A DNA stretch of 64,000 nucleotides from Pycnococcus provasolii (Eukaryota > Chlorophyta > Pseudoscourfieldiophyceae > Pseudoscourfieldiales): the NCBI GenBank assembly GCA_049487715.1, contig CP150568.1:62001-126000 (forward strand). The letters are read 5' to 3'. The translations under genes were made by a program, and so were the position numbers. Shown here one piece after another: positions 36,686 through 45,814 of the stretch. The notes under the pieces were generated by a model. The model did not search any database, had not been told where the DNA came from, and saw nothing but the letters and a program-made list of their open reading frames with translations. Position 1 is the first letter of the stretch. The number at the start of each line of letters is the position of its first letter.

Positions 36686-39112
36686 TCACTCCTCAGCTAG
36701 AGCTGGTCCTGCCTTTGGCGCACGTCCACCACGTTTCCTATTGTTAAGTGTGGGTCTAAACTCAGGTGGGAAAGAGATAGTAGAGGTGCGTATCCCGTGC
36801 GCCAGCACGTGTTTGCACTTTCTCGTGCACTGAAACCCGTACGGGTGTGCAATGCCCAGCTTCCCATGACAAGTGCAGCTAAACTTTATTACGCCCAACT
36901 GCTTCTCTTGCGGGAGCGGTTCCACCAAGTAAAACGAGTTCAACAACTTCATCGCGGCGGTGAACTTGAGCTGTTTGAGGGCAGAGTCGTCATCACCAAG
37001 GAAGGCATCCTCCCACGTGCTCGCTAGCGCCGTGGCACGGCGCTGAACTGCTGCAAGAAATGCCGAGTTAGTCGGCACGCCGTCTACGATGTTCGGGGCA
37101 TGCTTCACACTTGTGTCTTGCATCGTTTCTGAAATTAGTTCTTCATTTGCGCTGCCCGACGTGTAGAGGAACGCACCTGCTCTGCGCACTGAGGGAACGC
37201 ACATCAAACTGTCTGCCGTCTTCTTGAGATAAAACTGTGCTTGCGTCCACTCTGGCGCGCCAATTCTTGGCATGTTTGGCCAGGTCTTCGTCGCCTCATC
37301 AAGCGACCTTCCACGAATATAACTGATAAACTTGTTCAAGAATATGTCGAAATGGAATAGCTTGTGCTGCAATATTTGCTTCAGATCTCTATTCGCGCGC
37401 TCTAACCCTTGGTTATGATGTGGCAGACCAGGTTGATTATACGCTCGAGACCAGTGGATGCGGACACGCCAAAAATTGCTAAGCCATGACGCCCAGTCTG
37501 TCTCACCATTATTTCTCCATTTCGTGAGCAGCAAGGCAAAGAGGGTCGTGATGACGTACGTAGCGAGGCCTGCAGGTACTTCATGGAGTTTGCGGACGTC
37601 TTCCTTCATAAGGGGTTCCCACTCCTTCACCTTGATCTTGCCACGATTCTTGTGGAGTGCGCCATTCTTTGGAGCAACCAGATGGGTGTAGCAGGTGAGC
37701 TCGGTGCGCCCGTCCGGCTGTTCTGTGTCGGGCAGAGATTGGAGAGCTTCTTCATTTCCATTTCGGATCATGTCTGCGTTGTCATTCATGTTCACGAGAT
37801 GGAAGCCTTTCAATGTGAAGCTGTGAACTTCCTTCATGCCGCGGAACAACGTCTTGCAAGCAAACTGGAAATGCTCGTGATTCTCCTTCGCTTCGCTAAT
37901 TATGCAGAACCCAACGTCGTGATAGTGCTGGTCCCAATCAACCGTGCCTATTGGTATCACAGGATACTTGTTAATGTTGATCTTGTAAGTAGCATCCATT
38001 GCTAGAAACACATTGCCAAGACCACGTGTAGCCATCTCCTTTAGATTTCTTAGTAGCCGAACTGTCGTGGCAAAGATTTTGAATCGTCCACAGCTTTCCC
38101 CTTCTCCGAAATCTGTACCAAGAATGAAGACCTCATCCTCGTCCTCCGGCACTGCCATGTGCGTATCGCACCAATGCTTCACCTCGGCGAGCGTGCCACC
38201 ACAGTTTCTTTTGTCGATCTTCTTCGCAAAGTTTGCAATAGCTTCTCGCGTAGGGAGTCCACCCGCTGCTATCCCCTTAGACGGCGACCGAGTGGCAGTC
38301 TCACGCATCGCGTTCAAGATGACTGCCGGCTCTGTGTGTGTGCGTACTTGCTCTCTCACCATACTCTTTTGGGCCTCGGAGAGACCATACTTACTTGTAC
38401 GCTGCTCATGAGCTTCGGGAGAATGTACCCCGTGGCTAGAAATTGTCACCTGGTCTGTCACAACATTGTGAACACATTTTCCCTTGAACTTGCATCCCTG
38501 CCTCCAATGTAAGCACCTGAACGTCTTCTGCTTATCATACTTGTCGACGGCAGACACCGGCGCAGCATGATTCACAGTCTCCCACCACCCTTGCGGCGTC
38601 ACTTTGTGTCCACTCGACTCCTCTAGCTTCGCTCTGGGCGCGTCCCAGTTACCTTTCCATGGCAACGTGGTGATCTCGTGGTATTCGTCCCGTCGATTCC
38701 TCTTTCGTGGCAACGCTTTGGACGCTTCGTGTGCGAGCTTGCCGAGCTCACTTTCCTCCGCTCCGAAAGAAACTGTTTGCGATCGTGCGCGTGTTACGCT
38801 CTGCTGGTTCAGCAGCTCTTTCGTGCGGGACGTACGGCTCGACTGCGCACCACCACTCTTCCCAACTCTTGTCCGAGTCTTCAGCGGCGACACGGCACGC
38901 TTTCGCGTAGCCTTAGGCGCCATCTCCGCGCTGGTTGTTGGCTGACGCGCTGAAGATGTCTTTTGAGACGTTCGTGCGCGTGTTACGCTCTGCTGGTTCG
39001 GCAGCTCTTTCGTGCGGGACGTACGGCTCGACTGCGCACCACCACTCTTCCCAACTCTTGTCCGAGTCTTCAGCGGCGACACGGCACGCTTCCGCACAGC
39101 CTTAGGCGCCAT
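36686..39112 (-). CDS. Mutator-like (MULE) transposase
   Basis: 808 residues from the first in-frame ATG at 39112; the frame is open into the TIR but starts there at GTG. The N-terminus has two copies of a basic region (KRAVSPLKTRTRVGKSGG). It is followed by a FLYWCH/WRKY-like zinc-binding segment (CLHWRQGCKFKGKC...H.V...H) and a DDE domain. Candidate catalytic residues are Asp373 in MDATYKIN, Asp444 in MNDNADMI and Glu571 in NQGLERANRDLK. A C-terminal SWIM-type zinc motif (CTCHGK...C...CKHVLAHG) is typical of MULEs. No internal stop was seen, so the enzyme may be functional. Confidence 0.9.
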   Translation of the reverse strand: MAPKAVRKRAVSPLKTRTRVGKSGGAQSSRTSRTKELPNQQSVTRARTSQKTSSARQPTTSAEMAPKATRKRAVSPLKTRTRVGKSGGAQSSRTSRTKELLNQQSVTRARSQTVSFGAEESELGKLAHEASKALPRKRNRRDEYHEITTLPWKGNWDAPRAKLEESSGHKVTPQGWWETVNHAAPVSAVDKYDKQKTFRCLHWRQGCKFKGKCVHNVVTDQVTISSHGVHSPEAHEQRTSKYGLSEAQKSMVREQVRTHTEPAVILNAMRETATRSPSKGIAAGGLPTREAIANFAKKIDKRNCGGTLAEVKHWCDTHMAVPEDEDEVFILGTDFGEGESCGRFKIFATTVRLLRNLKEMATRGLGNVFLAMDATYKININKYPVIPIGTVDWDQHYHDVGFCIISEAKENHEHFQFACKTLFRGMKEVHSFTLKGFHLVNMNDNADMIRNGNEEALQSLPDTEQPDGRTELTCYTHLVAPKNGALHKNRGKIKVKEWEPLMKEDVRKLHEVPAGLATYVITTLFALLLTKWRNNGETDWASWLSNFWRVRIHWSRAYNQPGLPHHNQGLERANRDLKQILQHKLFHFDIFLNKFISYIRGRSLDEATKTWPNMPRIGAPEWTQAQFYLKKTADSLMCVPSVRRAGAFLYTSGSANEELISETMQDTSVKHAPNIVDGVPTNSAFLAAVQRRATALASTWEDAFLGDDDSALKQLKFTAAMKLLNSFYLVEPLPQEKQLGVIKFSCTCHGKLGIAHPYGFQCTRKCKHVLAHGIRTSTISFPPEFRPTLNNRKRGGRAPKAGPALAEE

Positions 39113-39140
39113 CTCCGCGCTGGTTGTTGGCTGACGCGCT
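38784..39140 (-). repeat. Tandem duplication in the transposase N-terminus
   Basis: Two copies of a 168-bp unit (38784-38951 and 38973-39140), differing by a few substitutions. Each encodes MAPKAxRKRAVSPLKTRT and following residues. Confidence 0.9.
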
Positions 39141-39218
39141 GCAGTGTTCTTCGTCACGACAGAGCCACCAACGCTGACACGCACGAATGAAAATATGTTG
39201 CGCGGGAATTTATTTGAA

Positions 39219-39376
39219 GGGGATGCCCGGGGAGAAATCTCTAAACCCAGCGAATGCAAAACTCTAAACCCCAGCGGCACCTCTAGTCTCTTTGGGCCCC
39301 GTAGGGCTTGGCTTCACGGCTTCTCCCCTCCCCGACCAACCTCCCACTAGCGGGTGCCAGGATACCCCCGGGGCGA
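39219..39376 (-). repeat. Right terminal inverted repeat of the Mutator-like element
   Basis: Begins GGGGATGCCCGGGGAG and ends in a CCCCCGGGG-containing block, mirroring the left end. Confidence 0.85.
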
Positions 39377-39446
39377 ATTCGGAGTTCCTCACCCATCTGT
39401 CCCCTCAAAGAGTACCAACCTTATTTTCCCCTCACTTCCTGGAAGA

Positions 39447-41213
39447 ATGGCGCCGGCGGTCTCGGCGGCGGCGGCGGCGGCGTCGGCGTCAGACGCTGCT
39501 GCCGCTTCTGAAGTAATGCCCCTTCAGAATGCCCCTTCTCAATTGCAGTCGCCTCACGCTCTGCTCACGGAGCACGTCATATGGCCCGTGCGTTTCTCGC
39601 TCTTGTCGTCAAAACTAGGACTCGCATTCGCGTCAGGCGTTCTCGTCATTGGCGCGCCAGGGACAGGAAAGACGTTCCTAGTAAAGCGTGTCGCAGCTGA
39701 GATTTGCGGTGGTGATAACAACAAAGATAACGACAAGGAAAATAAGCTTGCCTCCGTGCTTTCCGTCTTGTCGTGCTCGTCGGTATTAGGCGCGGGATTC
39801 GTCGGCGACTCTGAGCGAATTCTAAGAGAAGCGTTTGAGACGGCGCGTAAGGCGGCGCGATCGTCACCAGCACGCACGCACATCTTATTGATTGAGGACA
39901 TTGACGTGCTCTGCCCGAGAAGAGATGCTGTGGGAGGTGTGCAGCCGCACGAAGCGCGACTGGTTGCGCAAATGCTTACCTTGTTGGACGGACTTGGCGT
40001 GGGGGACGACGACAGCGAATCCAGGCTTGCAGTCGTTGCGACCACGTCAAGGCCGCACGATGTCGACGACGCGATACGGCGTGCTGGACGGCTCGAGAAG
40101 GACATTGTGCTGTTGCCACCAGGACGTCAGGAACGTGCACAAATGCTGCGAACCATGCTGTCGAGACGACAACGAGAGGCTGCTGTGGACAACCAGGCTG
40201 CGGCAAAGTTTGACGACCAGCAGCTCGTCGATACACTCGCGGCACGAACGGCGGGATACACGCCCGCTGATTTGACAGAGCTCGTCAGAAGAGGGACGCA
40301 TGATGACGACTGGATAAAGGCTCTCAGCGCCGTTCGTCCGTCCTCCCTTCGTGGTGTCGCGGTGACGGAAGAGAACGACGAAGCGTCGGGGCAAATGACG
40401 TACGACGTGCTCTCGGCGTGCGCATCTGAGTCCACGCGACGCGCGCTTAGACGCGCGGTGCTCATGCGATTCACGCACCCCAAGTCAATGGCGCGACTTG
40501 GCGTGCGCCCTTCGCGTGGCGTGCTATTGTACGGACCTCCTGGCACAGGAAAGACATCCTTGGCTCGTGCCATTGCACGTGCGGCGGCGAGGCCGCTCAT
40601 CAGTTTAAGCGCATCGGACCTGTTTGCGGCACACGTCGGCGAGGGCGAGGCGAACCTTCGAGATGCATTCAGAAGGGCGAGAGAGGCGGCGCCGTGTATC
40701 CTGCTCATTGATGAGATTGATGCCGTGGGTGGGGCAGCGCGCACGAAGTCAGGCGGCGGTGGAGCGCCTGGTGCCGGTGAGCGTCTGCTGACGACGCTGC
40801 TGGCTGAGATGGATGGCCTTGGCCAGCACGATGGCGCCATCGTGCTGGCCTGCACCAACCGACCCGATGCCGTCGATGCGGCTCTGCTCCGCGCAGGTCG
40901 CTGCGATGAGGTGGTATACGTCGGTCTCCCCGATCAGGAGGGCCGGCTGCAAGCGCTGCTCGCACATACGGCGAACGTGGCGATTGACGGTGATGTCGAC
41001 ATGCGCGACGTCGCCAGTCGTTCGGAAGGCTTTACTGGTGCCGACATCGCATCGCTCGTCCGCCAAGCAGCGATGTGCGCTCTTGACGACGCCGACGAAG
41101 TGGTGGCTGTAAATTGCAAACACTTCCACAAGGCGCTCGCGCTGACGCGCCCGTCGGTCGACGACGAAGACATCGCTCGCTACGAGCGGTGGGCGATGGC
41201 GAAGAGGCATTAA
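39447..41213 (+). CDS. Tandem AAA+ ATPase of the CDC48/AFG2 (SPATA5/SPATA5L1) group
   Basis: 588 residues from the ATG at 39447. The first AAA domain has Walker A GAPGTGKT (69-76) but its Walker B reads LLIEDIDVL (Glu150-Asp151) rather than the usual DE. The second has GPPGTGKT (363-370) and a regular LLIDEID (Asp422-Glu423), with CTNRPDAVDAALLRAGRCDE as second region of homology. Such enzymes thread protein or ribosome-assembly substrates through a hexameric pore. The protein lacks the large CDC48 N domain and is short, like SPATA5L1/AFG2B. The Mutator-like element ends 71 bp upstream. TGTAA follows the stop by 8 bp. Confidence 0.9.
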   Translation: MAPAVSAAAAAASASDAAAASEVMPLQNAPSQLQSPHALLTEHVIWPVRFSLLSSKLGLAFASGVLVIGAPGTGKTFLVKRVAAEICGGDNNKDNDKENKLASVLSVLSCSSVLGAGFVGDSERILREAFETARKAARSSPARTHILLIEDIDVLCPRRDAVGGVQPHEARLVAQMLTLLDGLGVGDDDSESRLAVVATTSRPHDVDDAIRRAGRLEKDIVLLPPGRQERAQMLRTMLSRRQREAAVDNQAAAKFDDQQLVDTLAARTAGYTPADLTELVRRGTHDDDWIKALSAVRPSSLRGVAVTEENDEASGQMTYDVLSACASESTRRALRRAVLMRFTHPKSMARLGVRPSRGVLLYGPPGTGKTSLARAIARAAARPLISLSASDLFAAHVGEGEANLRDAFRRAREAAPCILLIDEIDAVGGAARTKSGGGGAPGAGERLLTTLLAEMDGLGQHDGAIVLACTNRPDAVDAALLRAGRCDEVVYVGLPDQEGRLQALLAHTANVAIDGDVDMRDVASRSEGFTGADIASLVRQAAMCALDDADEVVAVNCKHFHKALALTRPSVDDEDIARYERWAMAKRH

Positions 41214-41221
41214 GATTTTAT

Positions 41222-41226
41222 TGTAA
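41222..41226 (+). terminator. TGTAA poly(A)-type signal for AAA ATPase
   Basis: Nine bases after the stop at 41213. Confidence 0.5.
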
Positions 41227-41255
41227 CATATACGTATGATACCTGTCTTATATTT

Positions 41256-43613
41256 TTAGCGGCCATTAGAAGAAGGAATCGTTCCGAGACTCACCGTCTG
41301 CACTTTGATACCACCCATGTCGCGAGTCTCCGCGCCGCGCTGATCATGAGATGCAGTCAAAAACAACATGTTGGTCATCGCGGATGCCTTGGGAGGCATC
41401 ACACTATACGCGATGTGAACGACACCATCACACGTCGCATCTTCCATCACCGTGGGATACGCGTACCGCATATCTATCTCTCGGTTGCCCTCCGAAAAAG
41501 CGTCCGCGCGCTGAAAAATTGACACCCTCTCCAGAAGAGGTACGGGCACATCATTCGGCGTCACCTCCTGTGAGAGGTGCCGCCGCCTCCTGCGCTCCTC
41601 GGTAACCATTTCCTGACGCAAGCTCTTTTCAGCATATGATGCGCCATCTCTCTTATCCTTATTCTTCGACGAAGCAGCTTTTGTCGACAACTTCATGCTA
41701 CCCTCAAGGATCGCAATAATGCGATAAGGTCCGGTTGCCGACTTCGAGCTAACGCTCACCACCAGGTTCGTCCTCTCATTCACGTGGTGATTTGAGCACA
41801 TCACGTATCGCCCGTCACGTAACCTCGTGGTATGCGCCTTCGAGTTTGGATTTGGCAAATTCGTGGGAATTGCCTTGTTCCACACCATCGCACTCTCGTC
41901 CGTCGATTCCGTTGCGTACAGAAGTCCAGATTGCGTGCGGTGGAACATCACTATTGTGCCATTCACGTTTTCGATGGCACTCGCCTCGATCAGCCAACCG
42001 GCATCCTCATCCGCCGCTTGCTTTGACTCGCTGCTCTTCCACGTTCGCCCCCGATCTTTCGACACGAGAACGCCGTGCACCTCCGTGCCCTCCAGCGGAC
42101 ATCCGGGCACGCCGTCGACATTTCGCGGCGCCTCCGTCCAGTACGGAAGGATCCATCGCCCCGTCGACGTCTCGATTGGCGGGTTCGCAATCACCTTGGG
42201 CAGGCCGCCATGGCGCCACTGCTCGTATATGGTCGTACTCTTCGACCAGAACAGCCCATCACGGCTTACGACGTACTTGAGGTTGCCACCTGGACTCCAC
42301 CGTGGCGGGCGGCTTCCAGAGGCTGGGCGCAGGCACGTCGTCGACTCCGCGTAGAAGAGCCACAGGTGGCCGTCTCGCAGGAATAGGCTTGGCGACCACA
42401 CGCATCCATGATCACGCAGATCCGTAAGCTTCGCCGGACGCGTCCACAGCGACTTAATCGTGCTCGGATCTGAACCAGCCGGCGGTGTGAGCTTGTCCGA
42501 GAACTGCGCATAGAAGCACTGGTCGTCGCCACCCTCGGTCACGCGCGCCGTCTGGTACATGAGTATGTAGCGGTACGCGGCGGTGGCTGGCAACGGCGAG
42601 ATCATTGCCATGTGCGCGTATGCCACCTCCGCCTCGGTGGCATTCGGGTGTCTCGGCTCGCCCGACTGCTCTGCGCGCTTATCCTTGCGGCGCTCTTTCG
42701 ACGGTGTCTTGCCAGCGTCCTTGTCCGTTGAGCTCAGCTCCACCGTCGCTGGTGGCGGTGGCGGCGCGTCATTCACGAACACGTAGTCAACCACAGGCGC
42801 CTCATGCTGAACCGTGCTCGGGTATTGTGCACTGCACGTGCGCTTGCTAGACGGCCGGGTTCGTGCTGTTGCCGCGCGTGCATCCAGGCTGGCGGCAGCA
42901 CTCGCCGCGGCGACGTATTCGCTGTCAAATGGTCGACCCTTTTTGTGCTGCGTTCTGTGCTGGAGCAGGCTCAGGACAAGTGCGCGAGACCGGCTCAAGC
43001 GTACATGCATTCCCGCGTTGTCGTGGTCGGCTGTTGACGTCAAGCACGGTGTTGCCCCGTCGTCTCCGCTCTGCGCCTTCGGCGTCACGACGGCTGCGTC
43101 GGCGCTTGCTGCGGCGGTCGACTCCACCTCCTTCTCGAGCATAGCATTTCGCTTTCTCGCCTCCTCTAGTTGACTTTTTGCCATCACCTCCGCCGCCCTC
43201 GCGTCGTTCGCATCGCTAGCCAGCTGTCGCATTTTCTCGTCGCCCTCCTCCATCTGTCTCTTGAACTGCCGTATTGTCTCCTCGAGCGTCCTTATGTCCC
43301 CCTGACACCTCGCCACGTCGCCCTGCGCAATGTTCGACTTTTGCTTGGAGTCTTCGTCGCACTTCCTCTGTATTCCCTTGGCGTGCTCGCGGGCAGCCTC
43401 ACGCTGATCGCTCAGCGTCGCCTCCCTCGCCGCGCACGCCGTTAGCGAGGCCTTAAGGTCCCGCAGAGACGCGCTCGATAGCGCGGACGACGCGCTGTGG
43501 TGGTGGTAGAGCGCGGCCAGGATCGCGAGGAGCGCGAGCACGAAGACGCGCGAGACCAGAGAGGCTCCCGAGGAGCCACGGGACGCCGACGTCGTCGCCA
43601 TCAGCGTCGGCAT
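41256..43613 (-). CDS. Type II membrane protein with sialidase-like (BNR) domain
   Basis: 785 residues from the ATG at 43613; a second ATG four codons later (43601) is possible. One hydrophobic anchor (VFVLALLAILAALYHH, residues about 22-37) is followed by a coiled coil (about 45-165), a low-complexity stem, and from about residue 330 a beta-propeller. Propeller motifs include an Asp-box-like SKDRGRTW, ASAIENVNGTIVMFHRT and NPNSKAHTTRLRDGRYVMCSNH. This series matches the BNR_2 sialidase-like family (GH33-like fold). The topology suggests a Golgi enzyme with a lumenal catalytic domain. Green algae are not known for sialic acid, so another glycan or a Kdn-like substrate is possible. Catalytic residues were not all traced. 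Confidence 0.8.
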   Translation of the reverse strand: MPTLMATTSASRGSSGASLVSRVFVLALLAILAALYHHHSASSALSSASLRDLKASLTACAAREATLSDQREAAREHAKGIQRKCDEDSKQKSNIAQGDVARCQGDIRTLEETIRQFKRQMEEGDEKMRQLASDANDARAAEVMAKSQLEEARKRNAMLEKEVESTAAASADAAVVTPKAQSGDDGATPCLTSTADHDNAGMHVRLSRSRALVLSLLQHRTQHKKGRPFDSEYVAAASAAASLDARAATARTRPSSKRTCSAQYPSTVQHEAPVVDYVFVNDAPPPPPATVELSSTDKDAGKTPSKERRKDKRAEQSGEPRHPNATEAEVAYAHMAMISPLPATAAYRYILMYQTARVTEGGDDQCFYAQFSDKLTPPAGSDPSTIKSLWTRPAKLTDLRDHGCVWSPSLFLRDGHLWLFYAESTTCLRPASGSRPPRWSPGGNLKYVVSRDGLFWSKSTTIYEQWRHGGLPKVIANPPIETSTGRWILPYWTEAPRNVDGVPGCPLEGTEVHGVLVSKDRGRTWKSSESKQAADEDAGWLIEASAIENVNGTIVMFHRTQSGLLYATESTDESAMVWNKAIPTNLPNPNSKAHTTRLRDGRYVMCSNHHVNERTNLVVSVSSKSATGPYRIIAILEGSMKLSTKAASSKNKDKRDGASYAEKSLRQEMVTEERRRRRHLSQEVTPNDVPVPLLERVSIFQRADAFSEGNREIDMRYAYPTVMEDATCDGVVHIAYSVMPPKASAMTNMLFLTASHDQRGAETRDMGGIKVQTVSLGTIPSSNGR

Positions 43614-43978
43614 CGCCGAGCCTTTCAAGCCTTTTTGGGTTGGGAACGGGACGGCGGCGCTCGATCGGAGAAGGCGATCAATCCCGATCAGGGGTTAAGT
43701 GGATTTCGGATTTCGGGATGTCATGCCGATACCCGATCGTAATTATCACCTTAACTTACAAACGGTAAGAGGGTTGATTCACACTAGTCTATGTGATACA
43801 TGTGTGACGAATCTCATGTGTGTGCTGTATGTACCTGTACGGTACTGTACTTTTATATGTACTGTACGGTAGTGGAAGGTACGGTACCTTGATGAAAAGA
43901 TTGCGAGTATTTACGGTAAACTCTATATCGTAGTATGTATGAATTATTTACTTATTGGCGCACGCACGTGAGGGATCT
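43614..43978. other. Intergenic region rich in GTAC near-palindromes
   Basis: Several overlapping GTACNGTAC-like motifs at 43836-43890 (GGTACTGTAC, ACTGTACGGT, GGTACGGTACC). No gene. Confidence 0.7.
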
Positions 43979-45814
43979 CTACAGTGCGTCCCAGCCGCCG
44001 CCGCCAGAGCCTGTCGCGTCGCGCAGACGATCGCCACGACGCTCGACGCCGAGCAGAAACGGACTGTGGTTCAAAGCGCCCTGCCAACCGCCGTGGTGAG
44101 GACGACCCTCGTACCAGGGGTGCTCGCCGCTGCCCTCCGTAACGTCCCAGCCGGCGCCGCGCGTGTCGCCGCCGTACTTGTGAACGCCACCGTCGAAGTG
44201 CGACTCGCCCCACGTCTTCTTGTACGTCTCGTTTCCCCAGCAGTCCGCCTCCCACGCTTCACCCATGCGACGTGCGGCCAGACCATCCGGGGCGTAAAGG
44301 CCGTGCTTCTCCTCCCAGCTCTCACCCCACTTGCGCGCACCTTCGCCGTGCGTGTTGGCCCACCGGTCGAACCACTTGAACGCTCCGTTCGGACCACACT
44401 CACGCGGCCACTCCTCGCCCCACTTCTCGTGCCACTCGTTTGCATGACCATACTCGGCGTGCTCGCCATCCGCAAGCTTTCCCATCTTGTATGCACTGCG
44501 AATGCACCGGCCATCGCTGTGGTCCGTCTGCCTCCACGTCTCGTACCACTCACGTCCGCCTGCACCGGCGCTGCCCCACTTCTCCGCCTCGCGGTGCACC
44601 TTCATCGCGCCAGCAACACCCGAATCGGCATCCGTATCTAGCGTCTCGCACCACGATTCACGCCATGCTGCCCCCGAGCTCGTTCTGCCGAGCTTGATTG
44701 CGCCAAGCTGCTTGAACGAGAACGCGTCGCTCGCCTCCCACGTCGTCTCCTCGAATTCCACCGAGCCATCAGCCGTCACGCCGCGCGTTCTCGTGACCAC
44801 CTTCGTTGCACCGTTGTCCATCACCTCAGTCCACGTCACCGTCCACGTACGTTGCTTGCCTTCCGACTCTGAGCCTGATTTGAAGCTCGGGGTGTACGCA
44901 GGAGCCGCTGCGACGGCTTCAGCCTGAGTAGTAGTAGTAGTAGCAGTAGCAGTAGTCGTGGTGGTCGCTTTTTCAGCAGTCACCTTGGCAACCCCCGCCG
45001 CCTTCGCCGTAGCATCACTGGCGAACGCGACGTCGAGCGGCTTGGGCGCGAACATCTCTGCGAATGCGCTGGGCACATCTCTTGGTTCCGCCTCCGCGAG
45101 TTCCTTGAGTGGAGCGTCCTCGGCGGCTTCGCTTAGCTTTGGCGTTGGCGTGTACGCGACACCGAGCTGTGGCATGACGTGTGCATCAGAGGCGCCTCTC
45201 GAAGCTGTTGTTGTTTGTGACGACGACGACGACGACGACGACGACGTTTGTGCGGCACCACCGCTCCCCCCAAAGTTTGTTTCTTCGTCGCCGTCATCGT
45301 CCGGTGGCGTCCACTCCCAGAACGTGTCCTTCTGCTGCTGTCTCACTTCCTCCGCAGACTCTTCCATGATAAGCGTCTCCCCCGCCTCTTTCCTCTGCTC
45401 CCACACTCGCACGGCGTGTTCCGACGCCGCGAGCGCCGCCTCCGCGCGCGCCATCGCGCCGACGGGCGTGTGCGTGCGTGCAAAGATTTCCAGAAAAGGC
45501 TCCGAAGTAGCCCCAGGTGCCTCGGAACCATCATCGGCAGTGCGAGTTGTCCTGGGACTCACGTCATCAGACTCAGACGCGAGAGGTAAAGCGGACGGGT
45601 CCGAAGGCGGGTCAAGGGGAGCGACGGAAGATGATGCTGATGCTGCTGCTGATGACGACGACTTGTACTGATGAGAAGACGCACACCTCCTGAGGACACC
45701 TAATGATGATGAGAAAGAAAGTCTCCCAAGAGCGTTGCCAGGAGCACGAGCAGGGGAGCAGAGAGATACATTAATGTGTGTGCGTGTGTTAATCAAGGAA
45801 ACAAGAGACGCCAT
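43979..45814 (-). CDS. LESV: Starch-binding ESV1/LESV-type protein (plastid)
   Basis: 611 residues from the ATG at 45814. The N-terminus is Ser-rich and basic with few acids, as in a plastid transit peptide (MASLVSLINTRTHINVSLC...). The C-terminal ~285 residues are extremely rich in Trp, Glu, Gly and Lys, with repeats such as NEWHEKWGEEW, RKWGESWEEKHG and YKKTWGESHF. This is the tryptophan-rich beta-sheet of EARLY STARVATION 1 and LIKE-ESV1, which bind and order glucan helices in starch granules. A poly-Ser/Thr/Ala linker (with a TACTACTAC microrepeat in DNA near 44930-44955) separates the halves. The long N-terminal extension favours LESV over ESV1. Confidence 0.9.
   Translation of the reverse strand: MASLVSLINTRTHINVSLCSPARAPGNALGRLSFSSSLGVLRRCASSHQYKSSSSAAASASSSVAPLDPPSDPSALPLASESDDVSPRTTRTADDGSEAPGATSEPFLEIFARTHTPVGAMARAEAALAASEHAVRVWEQRKEAGETLIMEESAEEVRQQQKDTFWEWTPPDDDGDEETNFGGSGGAAQTSSSSSSSSSQTTTASRGASDAHVMPQLGVAYTPTPKLSEAAEDAPLKELAEAEPRDVPSAFAEMFAPKPLDVAFASDATAKAAGVAKVTAEKATTTTTATATTTTTQAEAVAAAPAYTPSFKSGSESEGKQRTWTVTWTEVMDNGATKVVTRTRGVTADGSVEFEETTWEASDAFSFKQLGAIKLGRTSSGAAWRESWCETLDTDADSGVAGAMKVHREAEKWGSAGAGGREWYETWRQTDHSDGRCIRSAYKMGKLADGEHAEYGHANEWHEKWGEEWPRECGPNGAFKWFDRWANTHGEGARKWGESWEEKHGLYAPDGLAARRMGEAWEADCWGNETYKKTWGESHFDGGVHKYGGDTRGAGWDVTEGSGEHPWYEGRPHHGGWQGALNHSPFLLGVERRGDRLRDATGSGGGGWDAL

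Larger units (their letters stand above)
36371..39376 (-). mobile_element. Mutator-like transposable element with terminal inverted repeats
   Basis: A roughly 3.0-kb element bounded by inverted repeats: left 36371-36603, right 39219-39376. The inner 69 bp are essentially identical in inverted orientation, including the end GGGGATGCCCGGGG and the inner block AGAGGTGCCGCTGGGG. Inside is one long transposase frame on the minus strand. A target-site duplication is not obvious. The right end lies 71 bp before the ATG of the next AAA-ATPase gene. Intact TIRs and an open transposase suggest recent activity. Confidence 0.9.
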
